A program made the position numbers and the translations under genes. The notes under the pieces are model-generated. The model did no database searches. It was not told the origin of the DNA and worked only from the letters and a program-made list of their open reading frames with translations. From Streptomyces malaysiensis subsp. samsunensis (GTDB lineage: Bacteria; Actinomycetota; Actinomycetes; Streptomycetales; Streptomycetaceae): a stretch of 64,000 nt of DNA. This document shows positions 25,248 through 34,001 of this stretch, one piece after another. The DNA lies in contig NZ_JANIIC010000041.1 in the NCBI RefSeq assembly GCF_024519315.1, positions 1-64,000 on the forward strand, in the 5' to 3' direction. Numbering within the stretch: position 1 is the first letter of the stretch; each line of letters opens with the position of its first letter.

Positions 25248-25963
25248 CCAGGGCCTCTCCTGGCAGAACAGCCATGATCACCGGCGGTGCGGTCGTGGGC
25301 CTCGCGGCCGCCGGCGGCTGGATGCTGGCCGGATACGGCGCCGCGGACCAGGGTGTGCGCAAGGAGGGACCGGCGCGCACCGAGTGGGCCTCGGCCGCCG
25401 ACTCGGGTGCGTACACGAGCGGACACGGCTCGGGCCGGTCGTCACCGGCCGGGCAGAAGGTCGACGCGATCAAGCTGGTCAAGGCGGATCCGAGCGTCAG
25501 CGGCGACCTGAAGGCGAACCTCAAGCCCTGCGCCAAGGGCAAGGGGCCCGACGGCAAGCGGAAGATCGAGGGCTACCCGGTGGACGTGACGTACGGCCGG
25601 CTGACCGGGGCCTCCCCCTCCGACCTGGTCATCAACGTCATGACCTGCGCCGATGGCTTCGGCATCGGCTCGTATGTGTACCGCAAGGTGGGCGACCGGT
25701 ATGTGAACGTCTTCAGCGACGAGCAGCCGCCGGTCTACGCCGATGTCGCCAAGGACGCGCTGCGGGTGACCAAGCTCTCCTACACCTCGGGGGACTCGGT
25801 CTGCTGCCCGTCGAGCGAGACCGTGGTCACCTACCGCTGGGCCGGGGCCGACCGGACGTTCACGGTGCGGTCCCGCAAGTACACCGACTACAGCAAGAAT
25901 GTGCCCAAGGACGACGCGACCCCGGTGCCCGCCGCGAGCGCCGGCGACGGAACGGAAGGCTGA
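25235..25963 (+). CDS. cseA: CseA, extracytoplasmic modulator of the SigE system
   Basis: 242 aa. In S. coelicolor, CseA is a lipoprotein that dampens CseC signalling. Here the N-terminus has a hydrophobic signal segment (about 14-35: MITGGAVVGLAAAGGWMLAGYGA), but the lipobox position reads LAGY, not LAGC, and no other Cys is available, so lipidation looks lost. The outer domain has a CC pair (SVCCPSS) and Cys in KPCAKG and MTCADG. GTG 25235 overlaps the sigE stop by 13 nt and follows GGAG/GGGGG; an internal ATG at 25274 is possible. Confidence 0.88.
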   Translation: MRGLTRASPGRTAMITGGAVVGLAAAGGWMLAGYGAADQGVRKEGPARTEWASAADSGAYTSGHGSGRSSPAGQKVDAIKLVKADPSVSGDLKANLKPCAKGKGPDGKRKIEGYPVDVTYGRLTGASPSDLVINVMTCADGFGIGSYVYRKVGDRYVNVFSDEQPPVYADVAKDALRVTKLSYTSGDSVCCPSSETVVTYRWAGADRTFTVRSRKYTDYSKNVPKDDATPVPAASAGDGTEG

Positions 25964-25972
25964 AGCGAGGCT

Positions 25973-26680
25973 GTGGCCGAGACCCATGTGCTCTTCGTCG
26001 AGGACGACGATGTCATCCGTGAAGCCACGCAGCTCGCCCTGGAGCGCGACGGCTTTCTCGTGACGGCCGCGCCCGACGGGCTGACCGGCCTCGAGCGCTT
26101 CCGCGCCGACCGCCCCGATATCGCGCTGCTCGATGTGATGGTTCCGGGCCTGGACGGGGTCAGCCTGTGCCGCCGGATCCGCGATGAGTCGACCGTTCCC
26201 GTGATCATGCTCTCGGCGCGCGCTGACTCCATCGATGTGGTGCTCGGCCTCGAAGCCGGCGCCGACGACTATGTGACCAAGCCCTTCGACGGCGCGGTGC
26301 TGGTCGCCCGCATCCGGGCCGTACTGCGCCGCTTCGGCCACGCCAGCGGCCCCGGCGGGCGGGGCGGGGAACCCGTCCCCGAGGAGCCCGACGGCGGGGT
26401 GCTGCGCTTCGGCGATCTGGAGGTCGACCCCGAGGGCATGGAGGTCCGCAAGGGCGGCCGGCGGGTCGCGCTCACCCCGACCGAGATGCGGCTGCTGCTG
26501 GAGTTCTCGGCCGCGCCCGGCACTGTGCTCTCCCGCGACCGGCTGCTGGAGCGGGTCTGGGAGTACGGCTGGGGCGGGGACACCCGGGTCGTGGACGTCC
26601 ATGTGCAGCGGCTGCGCGGCAAGATAGGCCAGGACCGGATCGAGACGGTCCGCGGCTTCGGCTACAAGCTCAAGGGCTGA
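25973..26680 (+). CDS. cseB: CseB, response regulator of the SigE system
   Basis: 235-aa OmpR-family regulator. The receiver (5-118) has the acidic pair EDDD, phospho-acceptor Asp in LLDVMVPG (about 53), Ser in MLSAR and Lys in TKPFD. The winged-helix DNA-binding domain (about 142-233) has DTRVVDVHVQRLRGKIG and ends VRGFGYKLKG. It activates the sigE promoter when phosphorylated by CseC (known in S. coelicolor). GTG 25973 lies 9 nt after the cseA stop with a GAAGCGAGG site. Confidence 0.94.
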   Translation: MAETHVLFVEDDDVIREATQLALERDGFLVTAAPDGLTGLERFRADRPDIALLDVMVPGLDGVSLCRRIRDESTVPVIMLSARADSIDVVLGLEAGADDYVTKPFDGAVLVARIRAVLRRFGHASGPGGRGGEPVPEEPDGGVLRFGDLEVDPEGMEVRKGGRRVALTPTEMRLLLEFSAAPGTVLSRDRLLERVWEYGWGGDTRVVDVHVQRLRGKIGQDRIETVRGFGYKLKG

Positions 26681-26686
26681 GCGGCG

Positions 26687-28006
26687 TTGCGGCGGTTCGC
26701 ACTGCGCACCGGGCTGCGGTGGAAGGTCAGCCTCGCCATCGCCGCCGTGAGCACGCTCGTCGCGGTCGTGCTGAGCCTCGTCGTCCACAACGCGGCCCGC
26801 GTCTCGATGCTCGACAACAGCCGCACCGTGATGGACGAGCGGGTGAAGGTCGCCCAGCGGTGGTACGAGCAGTCCCGGGTGCTGGGGTTCGGCGCCAAGC
26901 TGGACGATCCGCACCTGCCCGAGCAGCTGAAGAAGGAGGCGTGGCGCGGCCAGCGCGCCACCTATCTGGAGGACTCCGGCACCGGCACCCCCGAGGTGTG
27001 GGCCTCGGTACCGCTGCGGAACGGCAAGGTGCTGTCCGTCCACACCAAGTTCCAGGACCGCTTCGCGGTCCTCAACGACCTCGACCGGGTGCTGATCATC
27101 GGCTCGTTGTCGGTGGTGCTGGGCGGTATCGCGCTCGGTGTGCTCGTCGGCGACCAGCTCTCCCGGCGGCTGCGCAAGGCGGCCACCGCCGCCCGCAAGC
27201 TGGCCGAGGGCGACTCCGAGGTCCGCGTGCGCGAGGCGATCGGCGGCCGGGTGCGCGATGAAACCGACGATCTGGCGCGTGCGGTCGACGGTATGGCCGA
27301 GGCGCTCCAGCAGCGGCTGGAGGCCGAGCGCCGAGTCACCGCCGATATCGCACACGAGCTGCGCACCCCGGTCACCGGGCTGCTCACCGCCGCCGAACTG
27401 CTGCCGCCCGGCCGCCCCACCGAGCTGGTGCGGGACCGGGCGCAGGCGATGCGCACCCTGGTCGAGGACGTCCTGGAGGTCGCGCGGCTGGACGGCTTCG
27501 CGGAGCGCGCGGAGCTCCAGGAGATCGCCGTGGCCGAGTTCATCACCCGCCGGGTGCGGACGGTGGCCCCCGACGCGGTGATCAACGTGGTGCGCGACGC
27601 CCATGTCTCCACCGACCCACGGCGGCTGGAGCGGATCATGGGCAATCTGCTGGCCAACGCCGCACGGCACGGCAAACCGCCCTTCGAGGTCACCGTCGAG
27701 GGACGGATACTGCGCGTCCGCGACCACGGCGCCGGCTTCCCGGAGGAGCTGCTGAAGGACGGGCCCAGCCGGTTCCGCACCGGCAGCAAGGACCGCGCGG
27801 GCACCGGGCACGGCCTGGGGCTGACCATAGCCGCGGGCCAGGCGCGGGTGCTGGGCGCCCGGCTGACGTTCCGCAACGCCGATCCGCTGATGGACAGCGG
27901 TGACGGGACGGAGGGCGAGTGCCGGGGCGCGGTCGCCGTGCTCTGGCTGCCGGAGTCGGCGCCCACCAACACCGGCAGCTTCCCGATCATCGAGGTGCCG
28001 GACTGA
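26687..28006 (+). CDS. cseC: CseC, sensor histidine kinase of the SigE system
   Basis: 439 aa. Two membrane helices (about 13-36 and 127-150) flank an outer sensor loop of about 90 residues. HAMP (about 150-205), HisKA with H-box DIAHELRTPVTG (about 220), and an ATPase domain (N-box NLLANAARHG, DHGAGFP, GHGLGLTIA) follow. It senses envelope damage by wall-active agents in S. coelicolor. The first in-frame codon is TTG 26687, 6 nt after the cseB stop, which suits coupled translation. It ends the operon. Confidence 0.93.
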   Translation: MRRFALRTGLRWKVSLAIAAVSTLVAVVLSLVVHNAARVSMLDNSRTVMDERVKVAQRWYEQSRVLGFGAKLDDPHLPEQLKKEAWRGQRATYLEDSGTGTPEVWASVPLRNGKVLSVHTKFQDRFAVLNDLDRVLIIGSLSVVLGGIALGVLVGDQLSRRLRKAATAARKLAEGDSEVRVREAIGGRVRDETDDLARAVDGMAEALQQRLEAERRVTADIAHELRTPVTGLLTAAELLPPGRPTELVRDRAQAMRTLVEDVLEVARLDGFAERAELQEIAVAEFITRRVRTVAPDAVINVVRDAHVSTDPRRLERIMGNLLANAARHGKPPFEVTVEGRILRVRDHGAGFPEELLKDGPSRFRTGSKDRAGTGHGLGLTIAAGQARVLGARLTFRNADPLMDSGDGTEGECRGAVAVLWLPESAPTNTGSFPIIEVPD

Positions 28007-28086
28007 GACTCGGCTCGGGGGCGCTCGGCTAAAGACCGCTCGGCTCAGGAGCATCGCTCGCTCAGGAGCGCTCTGTTCAAGCGGTC

Positions 28087-28548
28087 TCAGCTCGAGGTAC
28101 AGCCGTCCCAGGGCCGGCTGTAGTCCATCTCCTCGCGGGGCTGGGTGAACGAGAACCAGTTGCCGGAGTCGTCGCGGAAGAGCGCCTCGGTGCCGTACGG
28201 ACGCTCCTGGGGCTCCTGGACGAACTCCACGCCCTTCGCCTTGAGCGCCTCGTAGTCCCGGTGGATGTCATCGGTGGTGATCACCCCGGGGCCGAGCACA
28301 CCCTTGGCGACCAGCTTCCTGAGGGCCTCGGCGGACTCCGGGTCGAGCCCCGGCGAGCTGGGCACCATCAGGGTCAGCTGCACATCCGGCTGGTCCTTGG
28401 CGCCGACGGTCAGCCAGCGCATACCGCCGCCGCCCTCGCCGACGGTCATATCGGTGCGGATCTCGAAGCCCAGCTTCTCGGTGTAGAACTCCTTGGCCCG
28501 GTCCTGGTCGAGGACCCAGACGGTGACGATGGACATCCCCTTGATCAT
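28087..28548 (-). CDS. VOC-family (glyoxalase/bleomycin-resistance fold) protein
   Basis: 153 aa, one VOC domain with paired beta-alpha-beta modules (VTVWVLDQDRAKEFYTEKLGFEIR, then DDIHRDYEALKAKGVEFVQEP and FRDDSGNWFSF). Such proteins bind metals or small molecules; no substrate can be named. ATG 28548 follows a GGAGG site inside CCTCCGGAGG. The AraC-type regulator lies immediately upstream on the same strand (83-bp gap), and that pairing is common in Streptomyces. Confidence 0.88.
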   Translation of the reverse strand: MIKGMSIVTVWVLDQDRAKEFYTEKLGFEIRTDMTVGEGGGGMRWLTVGAKDQPDVQLTLMVPSSPGLDPESAEALRKLVAKGVLGPGVITTDDIHRDYEALKAKGVEFVQEPQERPYGTEALFRDDSGNWFSFTQPREEMDYSRPWDGCTSS

Positions 28549-28631
28549 TGCTGCCTCCGGAGGTATCGGGATGGATCGCGCGCATCGCCGCGATGTCGCC
28601 ACCGTAGGCAGCAGGGAGTCCGCCCCGCTTC

Positions 28632-29114
28632 TCAAGAATTGCTGTCCTCGGAATCGCCGGTCCCGGAGGGCGTCTCGCTCTCCTTGGCGCGGAGGGCACG
28701 GGCATCGCGCCCGCCGTACCAGAGCATGGCGTAGCACCCCGGGATGACCGCCGCGCCCCGGCCGACGTGCAGCTCCCGGTAGGCGGTGGGGGTGAGTCCG
28801 GTCTGCTTCTTGAAGCTGGTCGAGAAGGTGCCGAGGCTGCTGAAGCCGACGAGCGAGCAGATCTCGGTGACCGAGAGATTGGCCGAGCGCAGCAGCTCCT
28901 CGGCCCGCTCGATGCGGCGCCGGGTCAGGTACTGGCCGGGTGTGGAGCCGTAGGCGCCCTTGAAGGCGCGGATGAAGTGGTAGCGCGAATAGCCGGCGTG
29001 CGCGGCGACCGCGTCCAGGTCGAGCGGCTCGGCCCAGTCGCGGTCCATCACGTCCTTCGCGAGGCGCAGCCGGCGCAGGAGCGCCAGCCGCGCCTCGTCC
29101 GGCGAGGTCACCAT
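28632..29114 (-). CDS. AraC-family transcriptional regulator
   Basis: 160 aa. The double HTH of the AraC family fills about 12-110 (LDAVAAHAGYSRYHFIRAFKGAYGSTPGQYL, ATICSLVGFSSLGTFSTSFKKQTGLTPTAYR-like). There is no N-terminal cupin; the sensing part, if any, is the C-terminal tail (about 110-160). ATG 29114 is a choice among ATG 29114, GTG 29111 and GTG 29153; no clear ribosome site decides. It probably controls the VOC gene downstream. Confidence 0.8.
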   Translation of the reverse strand: MVTSPDEARLALLRRLRLAKDVMDRDWAEPLDLDAVAAHAGYSRYHFIRAFKGAYGSTPGQYLTRRRIERAEELLRSANLSVTEICSLVGFSSLGTFSTSFKKQTGLTPTAYRELHVGRGAAVIPGCYAMLWYGGRDARALRAKESETPSGTGDSEDSNS

Positions 29115-29214
29115 GGGGCCGATGCTGTCATGCCCCGCTGACAGCGGCCGCACGGACGTGGGGCCCCTGCGAACTTCCGTTCACAGGGGCCCCACAGGAA
29201 GAGGAAGTCGTCGC

Positions 29215-30849
29215 TCAGACGGTCTCGGCGGCCGGCGCCGCCTCGGCCGGAGCCCCGTCGCTGTCGGCGGACTTGGCGGCGGCCCCGCGCAGCGGGACCT
29301 CCTTGACGAACCAGGCGGCGACGGCACCGATGATGCTGATCAGCGCGCCCCACAGGAACACCTGGTGGGCACCGCTGGCCACCGCGTGGGTGTACGCGTC
29401 CCTGATGGGCGGCGGCAGCAGCTTGAGGCTGGCCGGGTCGAGCTGGGCGCTTCCGGAGGTGATGGCCGCGGCCTTCCCGCCGCCCCGCTCGGTCATGGTG
29501 TCCCGCACCTGGCTGGTGAACAGGGCGCCGAGGATGGCGACGCCGAAGGAGCCGCCCAGGGTGCGGAAGAGGGTGGCGGAGGAGCTGCCGACGCCCATGT
29601 CCTTCATCTCGACGCTGTTCTGCGCCACGAGCATGGTCGTCTGCATCAGGCAGCCCATGCCCATGCCGAGCACCGCCATGTAGAGACCGGAGGTGAAGCG
29701 GGTGGTCTCGGTGTCCATCGTGGACAGCAGGAACATCCCGACGGTGATCAGCAGGCCGCCGACGATCGGGAAGATCTTGTACTTGCCGGTCTGGGTGGTG
29801 ACCCGGCCCGCGACCAGCGAGACGACCAGCATGCCCAGCAGCATCGGGAGCAGCAGCAGCCCGGAGTTGGTGGCCGTGGCACCCTGGACGGTCTGCTGGT
29901 AGAGCGGCAGGAAGGTGGTCGAGCCGAACATCACGAAACCGGTGAGGAAGCCGATCGCGGTGACCAGCGTGAAGTTGCGGTTCCGGAAGATGTGCAGCGG
30001 CAGTACGGGCTCTGCGACCTTTGTCTCGACGTAGAGGAACGCGACGAGCGCGAGGACACCGAGCGCCCCGAGCCCGATGATCTCGAACGAGCCCCACGCG
30101 TACTCGTTGCCGCCCCAGGTGGTGATCAGCACGAGCGCGGTGATGCCCACGGTCAGCAGGGCCGCGCCGGTGTAGTCGATCCGTCCCTGGGAGCGCTTCT
30201 TGGGCAGGTGCAGCACCGCGGTGATCGCCGCGAGGGCGATGGCGCCGAGCGGAAGGTTGATGTAGAAGATCCAGCGCCAGCCGAGGTGGTCGGTGAGGGT
30301 GCCGCCGACCAGCGGGCCACCGATCATGGCCACGGCCATCACACCGGCCATGATGCCCTGGTAGCGGCCGCGCTCCCGGGGCGGCACCAGATCGCCGATG
30401 ATCGCCATCACGCCGACCATCAGACCGCCCGCGCCCAGGCCCTGAATGGCCCGGAAGCCGATCAGCTCACCCATGCTCTGTGCCATACCGGACAGCGCCG
30501 AGCCGCCGAGGAAGATCACGATGGAGGTGAGGAAGACGCCCTTACGGCCGTACATATCGCCGAGCTTGCCCCAGATGGGGGTGGAGGCGGCGGTGGCCAG
30601 GGTGTACGCGGTCACCACCCAGGAGAGGTGGTCGAGGCCGCCGAGCTCGCCGACGATGGTCGGCATCGCGGTGCCCACGATCATGTTGTCGAGCATCGCG
30701 AGCAGCATCGCGATCATCAACGCGAAAATGACCACACTGGTGCTGCGCTGCTTCGGCCCGGCCTTGGCCGGGGGCTCCTGGACCGCCTGGGGGGCCTGAG
30801 CCGATCTCGAAGCGGATGGCGCTTCGTCGTCTGATTGTTTACGGACCAT
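29215..30849 (-). CDS. DHA2-type MFS drug efflux transporter
   Basis: 544 aa, about 14 hydrophobic helices as in the EmrB/QacA group. Motif D1 (LDNMIVGTAMPTI) is in the first helix, motif A GKLGDMYGRKGVF after helix 2, and motif C (GPLVGG) in helix 5. A cytoplasmic tail is rich in Ala. ATG 30849 follows GGGGGAGACGGAG; upstream Met at 30891 lies inside the operator region. It is transcribed divergently from a TetR regulator and shares a long inverted repeat with it, so expression is probably drug-inducible. Substrate unknown. Confidence 0.92.
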   Translation of the reverse strand: MVRKQSDDEAPSASRSAQAPQAVQEPPAKAGPKQRSTSVVIFALMIAMLLAMLDNMIVGTAMPTIVGELGGLDHLSWVVTAYTLATAASTPIWGKLGDMYGRKGVFLTSIVIFLGGSALSGMAQSMGELIGFRAIQGLGAGGLMVGVMAIIGDLVPPRERGRYQGIMAGVMAVAMIGGPLVGGTLTDHLGWRWIFYINLPLGAIALAAITAVLHLPKKRSQGRIDYTGAALLTVGITALVLITTWGGNEYAWGSFEIIGLGALGVLALVAFLYVETKVAEPVLPLHIFRNRNFTLVTAIGFLTGFVMFGSTTFLPLYQQTVQGATATNSGLLLLPMLLGMLVVSLVAGRVTTQTGKYKIFPIVGGLLITVGMFLLSTMDTETTRFTSGLYMAVLGMGMGCLMQTTMLVAQNSVEMKDMGVGSSSATLFRTLGGSFGVAILGALFTSQVRDTMTERGGGKAAAITSGSAQLDPASLKLLPPPIRDAYTHAVASGAHQVFLWGALISIIGAVAAWFVKEVPLRGAAAKSADSDGAPAEAAPAAETV

Positions 30850-30889
30850 GTTCTCCGTCTCCCCCTGGGTGATGAGAGCCCTGACGCCC

Positions 30890-30961
30890 ACTTACTTGCC
30901 GCCCGGCTAGTTCAGTACAGTGGAGACGGTAAGGCGCCAACTAGCCGGGCGTCAAGTAAGT
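30890..30961. promoter_or_regulatory. Divergent operator: two inverted 21-bp arms
   Basis: 30890-30910 and 30941-30961 are inverted copies (20 of 21 positions match) separated by 30 bp. The arms contain CTAGCCGGGCG and CAAGTAAGT. They sit between the MFS pump and the TetR gene, which fits two regulator dimers, one covering each promoter. Confidence 0.7.
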
Positions 30962-31008
30962 TACGTTCGGCCTGCCGACGGCAGCCGCACCCAGCACAGG
31001 AGAGCACC

Positions 31009-31587
31009 ATGGGCAGCACACCGCGGCGGGGCGACACCCGCCAGCGCATCCAGGACGTGGCCCTGGAGCTCTTCTCGGAGCATGGCTACGAGAAAACGTC
31101 ACTGCGCGAGATCGCCGAGCGGCTCGAGGTCACCAAGGCGGCCCTCTACTACCACTTCAAGACCAAGGAGGACATCGTCCTCAGCCTGTTCCAGGACCTG
31201 GGCCGGCCGCTGGACGAGCTGATCGCCTGGGGCGAGCAGCAGCCGCGCACCCTGGAGACCAAGCAGGAGCTGCTGCGCCGCTACAACACGGCCCTGGACA
31301 TCGGCGAGCCGCTGATGCGGTTCATGCAGGAGAACCAGGCGACGGTGCGCGAGCTCAGCATCGGCCAGATCTTCAAGAACCGGATGTTCGCGATGTCCGC
31401 CCTGATCCGGGACCCAGAGGCGCCCCTGGTCGACCAGGTCCGCAGCATCACCGCGCTGTTCAGCATGCATGCGCGGATGTTCGCGCTCCAGACGGTCGAA
31501 GGCGACCCCGAGGACAAGCGCGAGGCTGTCCTGGAGGTCGCCCTCGATCTGCTGAAGCAGGCCCATGCGTCATCGGCGCACGGCTGA
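31009..31587 (+). CDS. TetR-family repressor of the adjacent efflux pump
   Basis: 192 aa. The HTH lies at about 10-57 (RIQDVALELFSEHGYEKTSLREIAERLEVTKAALYYHFKTKEDIV). The C-terminal domain is helical and binds an unknown ligand. ATG 31009 follows AGGAGAG. The divergent layout and the shared inverted repeat indicate repression of the MFS gene and of itself. It converges with the M23 peptidase gene 26 bp downstream. Confidence 0.9.
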   Translation: MGSTPRRGDTRQRIQDVALELFSEHGYEKTSLREIAERLEVTKAALYYHFKTKEDIVLSLFQDLGRPLDELIAWGEQQPRTLETKQELLRRYNTALDIGEPLMRFMQENQATVRELSIGQIFKNRMFAMSALIRDPEAPLVDQVRSITALFSMHARMFALQTVEGDPEDKREAVLEVALDLLKQAHASSAHG

Positions 31588-31613
31588 GAACGCGCGGTGG
31601 GCGATGACCGGCG

Positions 31614-32237
31614 TCAGACCTTGACGCCGTGGTCGCGGAGGAACTTGAGCGGCGCGACGGCGGAACCGTAGTTCGGCGTCGTACGGATCTCGAAGTGCAG
31701 GTGCGGGCCGGTGGAGTTGCCGGTGCTGCCGGACAGGCCGATCTGCTGGCCCTCGCGCACCGTCTGGCCGATCCGTACGTCGATCCGGGACAGGTGGGCG
31801 TACTGCGAGTACGTCGCGTTGTCGTGCTTGATCACTATCGCGTTGCCGTACGCGGGGCCGTCGCCGCCGCCGTTCGGGCCCGCCTTGACGACCACACCGT
31901 CGTGGGCCGCGTGCACCGGGGTGCCCGACGGCACGACGAAGTCCTGACCGCTGTGGTTGTGCGACCACAGGTTGCCGGCCAGGCCGAAGGCCGCACCGAT
32001 CGTGTACTTGTCGACCGGGGTCTGCCAGTCGCTCGCCTTCGCGGCGGCCTTGGGAGCCGGGGCCTTGGCGACGGCCGGGCTGATGGACGGGGCGGAGGCG
32101 GGGGTGCCCGCCCCCACGGCGAACGCCGTCCCGGCGCCGAGCGCGAGCGAGGCACCCAGGCCCACGGCGACCACGGCGGCGCGTCCTCGGGACACGGACG
32201 TAAGCGAAAATCGGCGGTTTGTGGCGCGCGGGGCCAT
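31614..32237 (-). CDS. Secreted M23 (LytM-type) peptidase
   Basis: 207 aa. Signal peptide about 1-40 (RGRAAVVAVGLGASLALGAGTAFA), Ala/Pro linker to 65, then an M23 domain with HSGQDF (zinc His and Asp) and HLHF (general base and zinc His) and the usual GLSGSTGNSTGPHLHFE block. It is predicted to cut peptidoglycan cross-bridges outside the cell. ATG 32237 follows GGAGG. The long AT-richer leader with a hairpin just before the ribosome site hints at post-transcriptional control. Confidence 0.93.
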   Translation of the reverse strand: MAPRATNRRFSLTSVSRGRAAVVAVGLGASLALGAGTAFAVGAGTPASAPSISPAVAKAPAPKAAAKASDWQTPVDKYTIGAAFGLAGNLWSHNHSGQDFVVPSGTPVHAAHDGVVVKAGPNGGGDGPAYGNAIVIKHDNATYSQYAHLSRIDVRIGQTVREGQQIGLSGSTGNSTGPHLHFEIRTTPNYGSAVAPLKFLRDHGVKV

Positions 32238-32250
32238 GGGAATACCTCCA

Positions 32251-32271
32251 GAGGCGTCTTTGGGACGCCTC
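32251..32271 (-). promoter_or_regulatory. Leader hairpin directly before the M23 gene ribosome site
   Basis: GAGGCGTC (32251-32258) pairs with GACGCCTC (32264-32271). In the mRNA this 8-bp stem ends two or three bases before the GGAGG site. It may stabilise the leader or gate ribosome entry. The 32238-32615 gap holds no gene. The M23 leader region upstream is unusually AT-rich for this genome (about 32270-32440), and I could not confirm a c-di-AMP riboswitch fold there. Confidence 0.4.
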
Positions 32272-32615
32272 TTGTTATCCCGTTCTCGTTAATAGGCCAA
32301 GGCGTTGTTCTACTAAGCGGGTACGTAGTCAATTGCCATCCGGGACGTTTCCCGAGCGGAATTCCCGGAAATCTCCATCACGCCCCTGACCTGCGAGATC
32401 CCCTATTTCCCGTAGTAGATCCCAAAAACCATGTGCGGGAAGTCACCTTCGCCGGGACTTTCGGATGTCCGATTCGGGACCAAGGGCCTTGGCCGCCTCG
32501 GTCACAACCGGGTTAGCCGGGCGTTAGCGGGGCGGCAGTGTCGCGGTAGTGGCCCCGGCCAGAGTTGTTGTCGTACCGAGCGGACCACGACACCGACCAC
32601 TCTGGGGGACCCGAA

Positions 32616-33368
32616 ATGCGCTCCAACTCCACTGCCCGCACCGCCCGCCGTCGCACCCTCCGCGTCGCCGCCGCAGTCCTGACCGCGGCCGCCGCCCTGA
32701 CCCTGACGGCCTGCAACGACTCGGACGCCGGCAACGCGAAGTCCGCGGGCCAGGCCGACACGGCCCCGGCCGGGTCCGGCTCGTCGGGTTCCTCCGACGG
32801 TGCACAGGGTTCCTCCGACGGTGCGCAGGGTTCCGACGCCAAGGCCAAGGGGGGCTCGGAGACGGGCGCCGGGGAGAATGCGCCGGGCAGCGGACAGGCC
32901 GCCACCGAAGGCGGCGGCAGGGCGCACGCGGGCGTCGAGCGCTGCCACACCGAAAACCTGGAAGCCGCCTTCGCCACGGGTGAGGACGCGCTCCCGGTGC
33001 CGGAGGGGGACGCGGACGGCTCGACGACCGCCACCATCGTCCTGACGAACAAGGGCTCCTACTCCTGCAAGCTGGGCGGTTTCCCCGGTGTGGACCTGAC
33101 CTCGGTGAACGGCGGCCAGCGCTGGTCGCTGGTCCGCTCCTCGCAGAAGTGGAGCTCCGTGGAGGTGGAGGCCGGCCAGAGCACCGAGTTCACCCTCAAC
33201 CTCGCCTTCACCAAGGAGGAAGAGGGCTTCTATCAGCCGGCCTGGGTCGAGATCACCCCGCCCAACGAGACCGAGGCCCTCAAGATCGAGTGGCCCTGGG
33301 AGAGCGACACCCTCGTCGACCAGCGCGGTGCCACCCACCCCGGCACCTTCGTCAACCCCATCGGCTGA
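32616..33368 (+). CDS. DUF4232 lipoprotein
   Basis: 250 aa. Signal sequence with Arg-rich start and lipobox LTAC (Cys about 33), then a Gly/Ser/Asp linker with a 7-residue duplication (SSDGAQG twice), and a DUF4232 domain (about 105-250: VERCHTENLEAAF, ATIVLTNKGSYSCKLGGFPGVDL, W near the end). It is an outer-surface lipoprotein of unknown role. ATG 32616 follows GGGGGA. A bulged stem-loop after the stop likely terminates transcription. Confidence 0.88.
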   Translation: MRSNSTARTARRRTLRVAAAVLTAAAALTLTACNDSDAGNAKSAGQADTAPAGSGSSGSSDGAQGSSDGAQGSDAKAKGGSETGAGENAPGSGQAATEGGGRAHAGVERCHTENLEAAFATGEDALPVPEGDADGSTTATIVLTNKGSYSCKLGGFPGVDLTSVNGGQRWSLVRSSQKWSSVEVEAGQSTEFTLNLAFTKEEEGFYQPAWVEITPPNETEALKIEWPWESDTLVDQRGATHPGTFVNPIG

Positions 33369-33394
33369 CCGGCTCGGAGCCGCGCCATGAAGGT

Positions 33395-33430
33395 CCGCTG
33401 CCCCGCCGGTGCGTCACACCGGGGCAGCGG
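33395..33430 (+). terminator. Terminator of the DUF4232 gene
   Basis: CCGCTGCCCC-GCC-GGTG pairs with CACCGGGGCAGCGG (14 bp, 3-nt bulge) around loop CGTCA, starting 26 nt after the stop codon. Confidence 0.65.
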
Positions 33431-33474
33431 CCTTCCGTTTCACGGCGCGCGCCCGTAAAGGCCCTGAAACCCGG

Positions 33475-33504
33475 CGAGCCCACCCCGCATGCGGAGTGGG
33501 CTCG
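33475..33504. other. 9-bp stem-loop in a gene-poor stretch
   Basis: CGAGCCCAC (33475-33483) pairs with GTGGGCTCG (33496-33504). Another short stem (CCCCGC/GCGGGG, about 33541-33557) follows. The space 33369-34001 has no confident gene and looks like decayed DNA at the edge of the accessory block. Confidence 0.4.
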
Positions 33505-33777
33505 TCTCTTGAGCGCTGGGCAAGCCTTGCACCTGCATCTCCCCGCAGGAAGCGGGGCGTCTTTCCTTGGACCACCAACGCGCGGCCGACTGCCCGGAGT
33601 TCGGGCGGCTTCGACAAGATCGAGTGTAGCGCACGGAACCGAACACCACTGCCGCGGCGGCGTCCACCCAACGGCTTCCGCGTCGCCGCGTGATCAGGGC
33701 CAGGCGGTCCGGAGGGCCGGTGGCCTGCTCACCGAGCTGATCCGGCCAGCCGCGGTGGCCGCGAAGTGGGCTGTGTG

Positions 33778-33903
33778 ATGGAGGAGTTGGCGGCGGGCGG
33801 GTACCCGGTCATCGCGGTCGGCTGCCCGTCGGTGGCGACGGTCCTCCAGGTCACGGACGGCGGCCGTACCGAGCGCGATCTCCAACCGGGCCACGAGAAC
33901 TGA
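33778..33903 (+). pseudogene. Short reading frame, possible gene remnant
   Basis: 41 codons (MEELAAGGYPVIAVG...) with fair codon bias but no clear ribosome site and no recognisable domain. It follows another coding-like fragment in a different frame (about 33700-33776), which suggests a broken gene rather than an active small protein. Confidence 0.2.
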
Positions 33904-34001
33904 GCACTCCGAGGCAGGGCACGGTTCGTCTTCGTGCCCTAGAATTCCCCGGCCACTGGCGAAAAACGCGCGGTCGACCGCGTGGACGGGGAGGAGCTGC
34001 G

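Noticed and set aside
33369..34001. Possible insertion-sequence remnant or omega-type RNA near 33480-33560
   Set aside because: Short stems are present, but no transposase fragment, terminal repeat or target duplication could be found.
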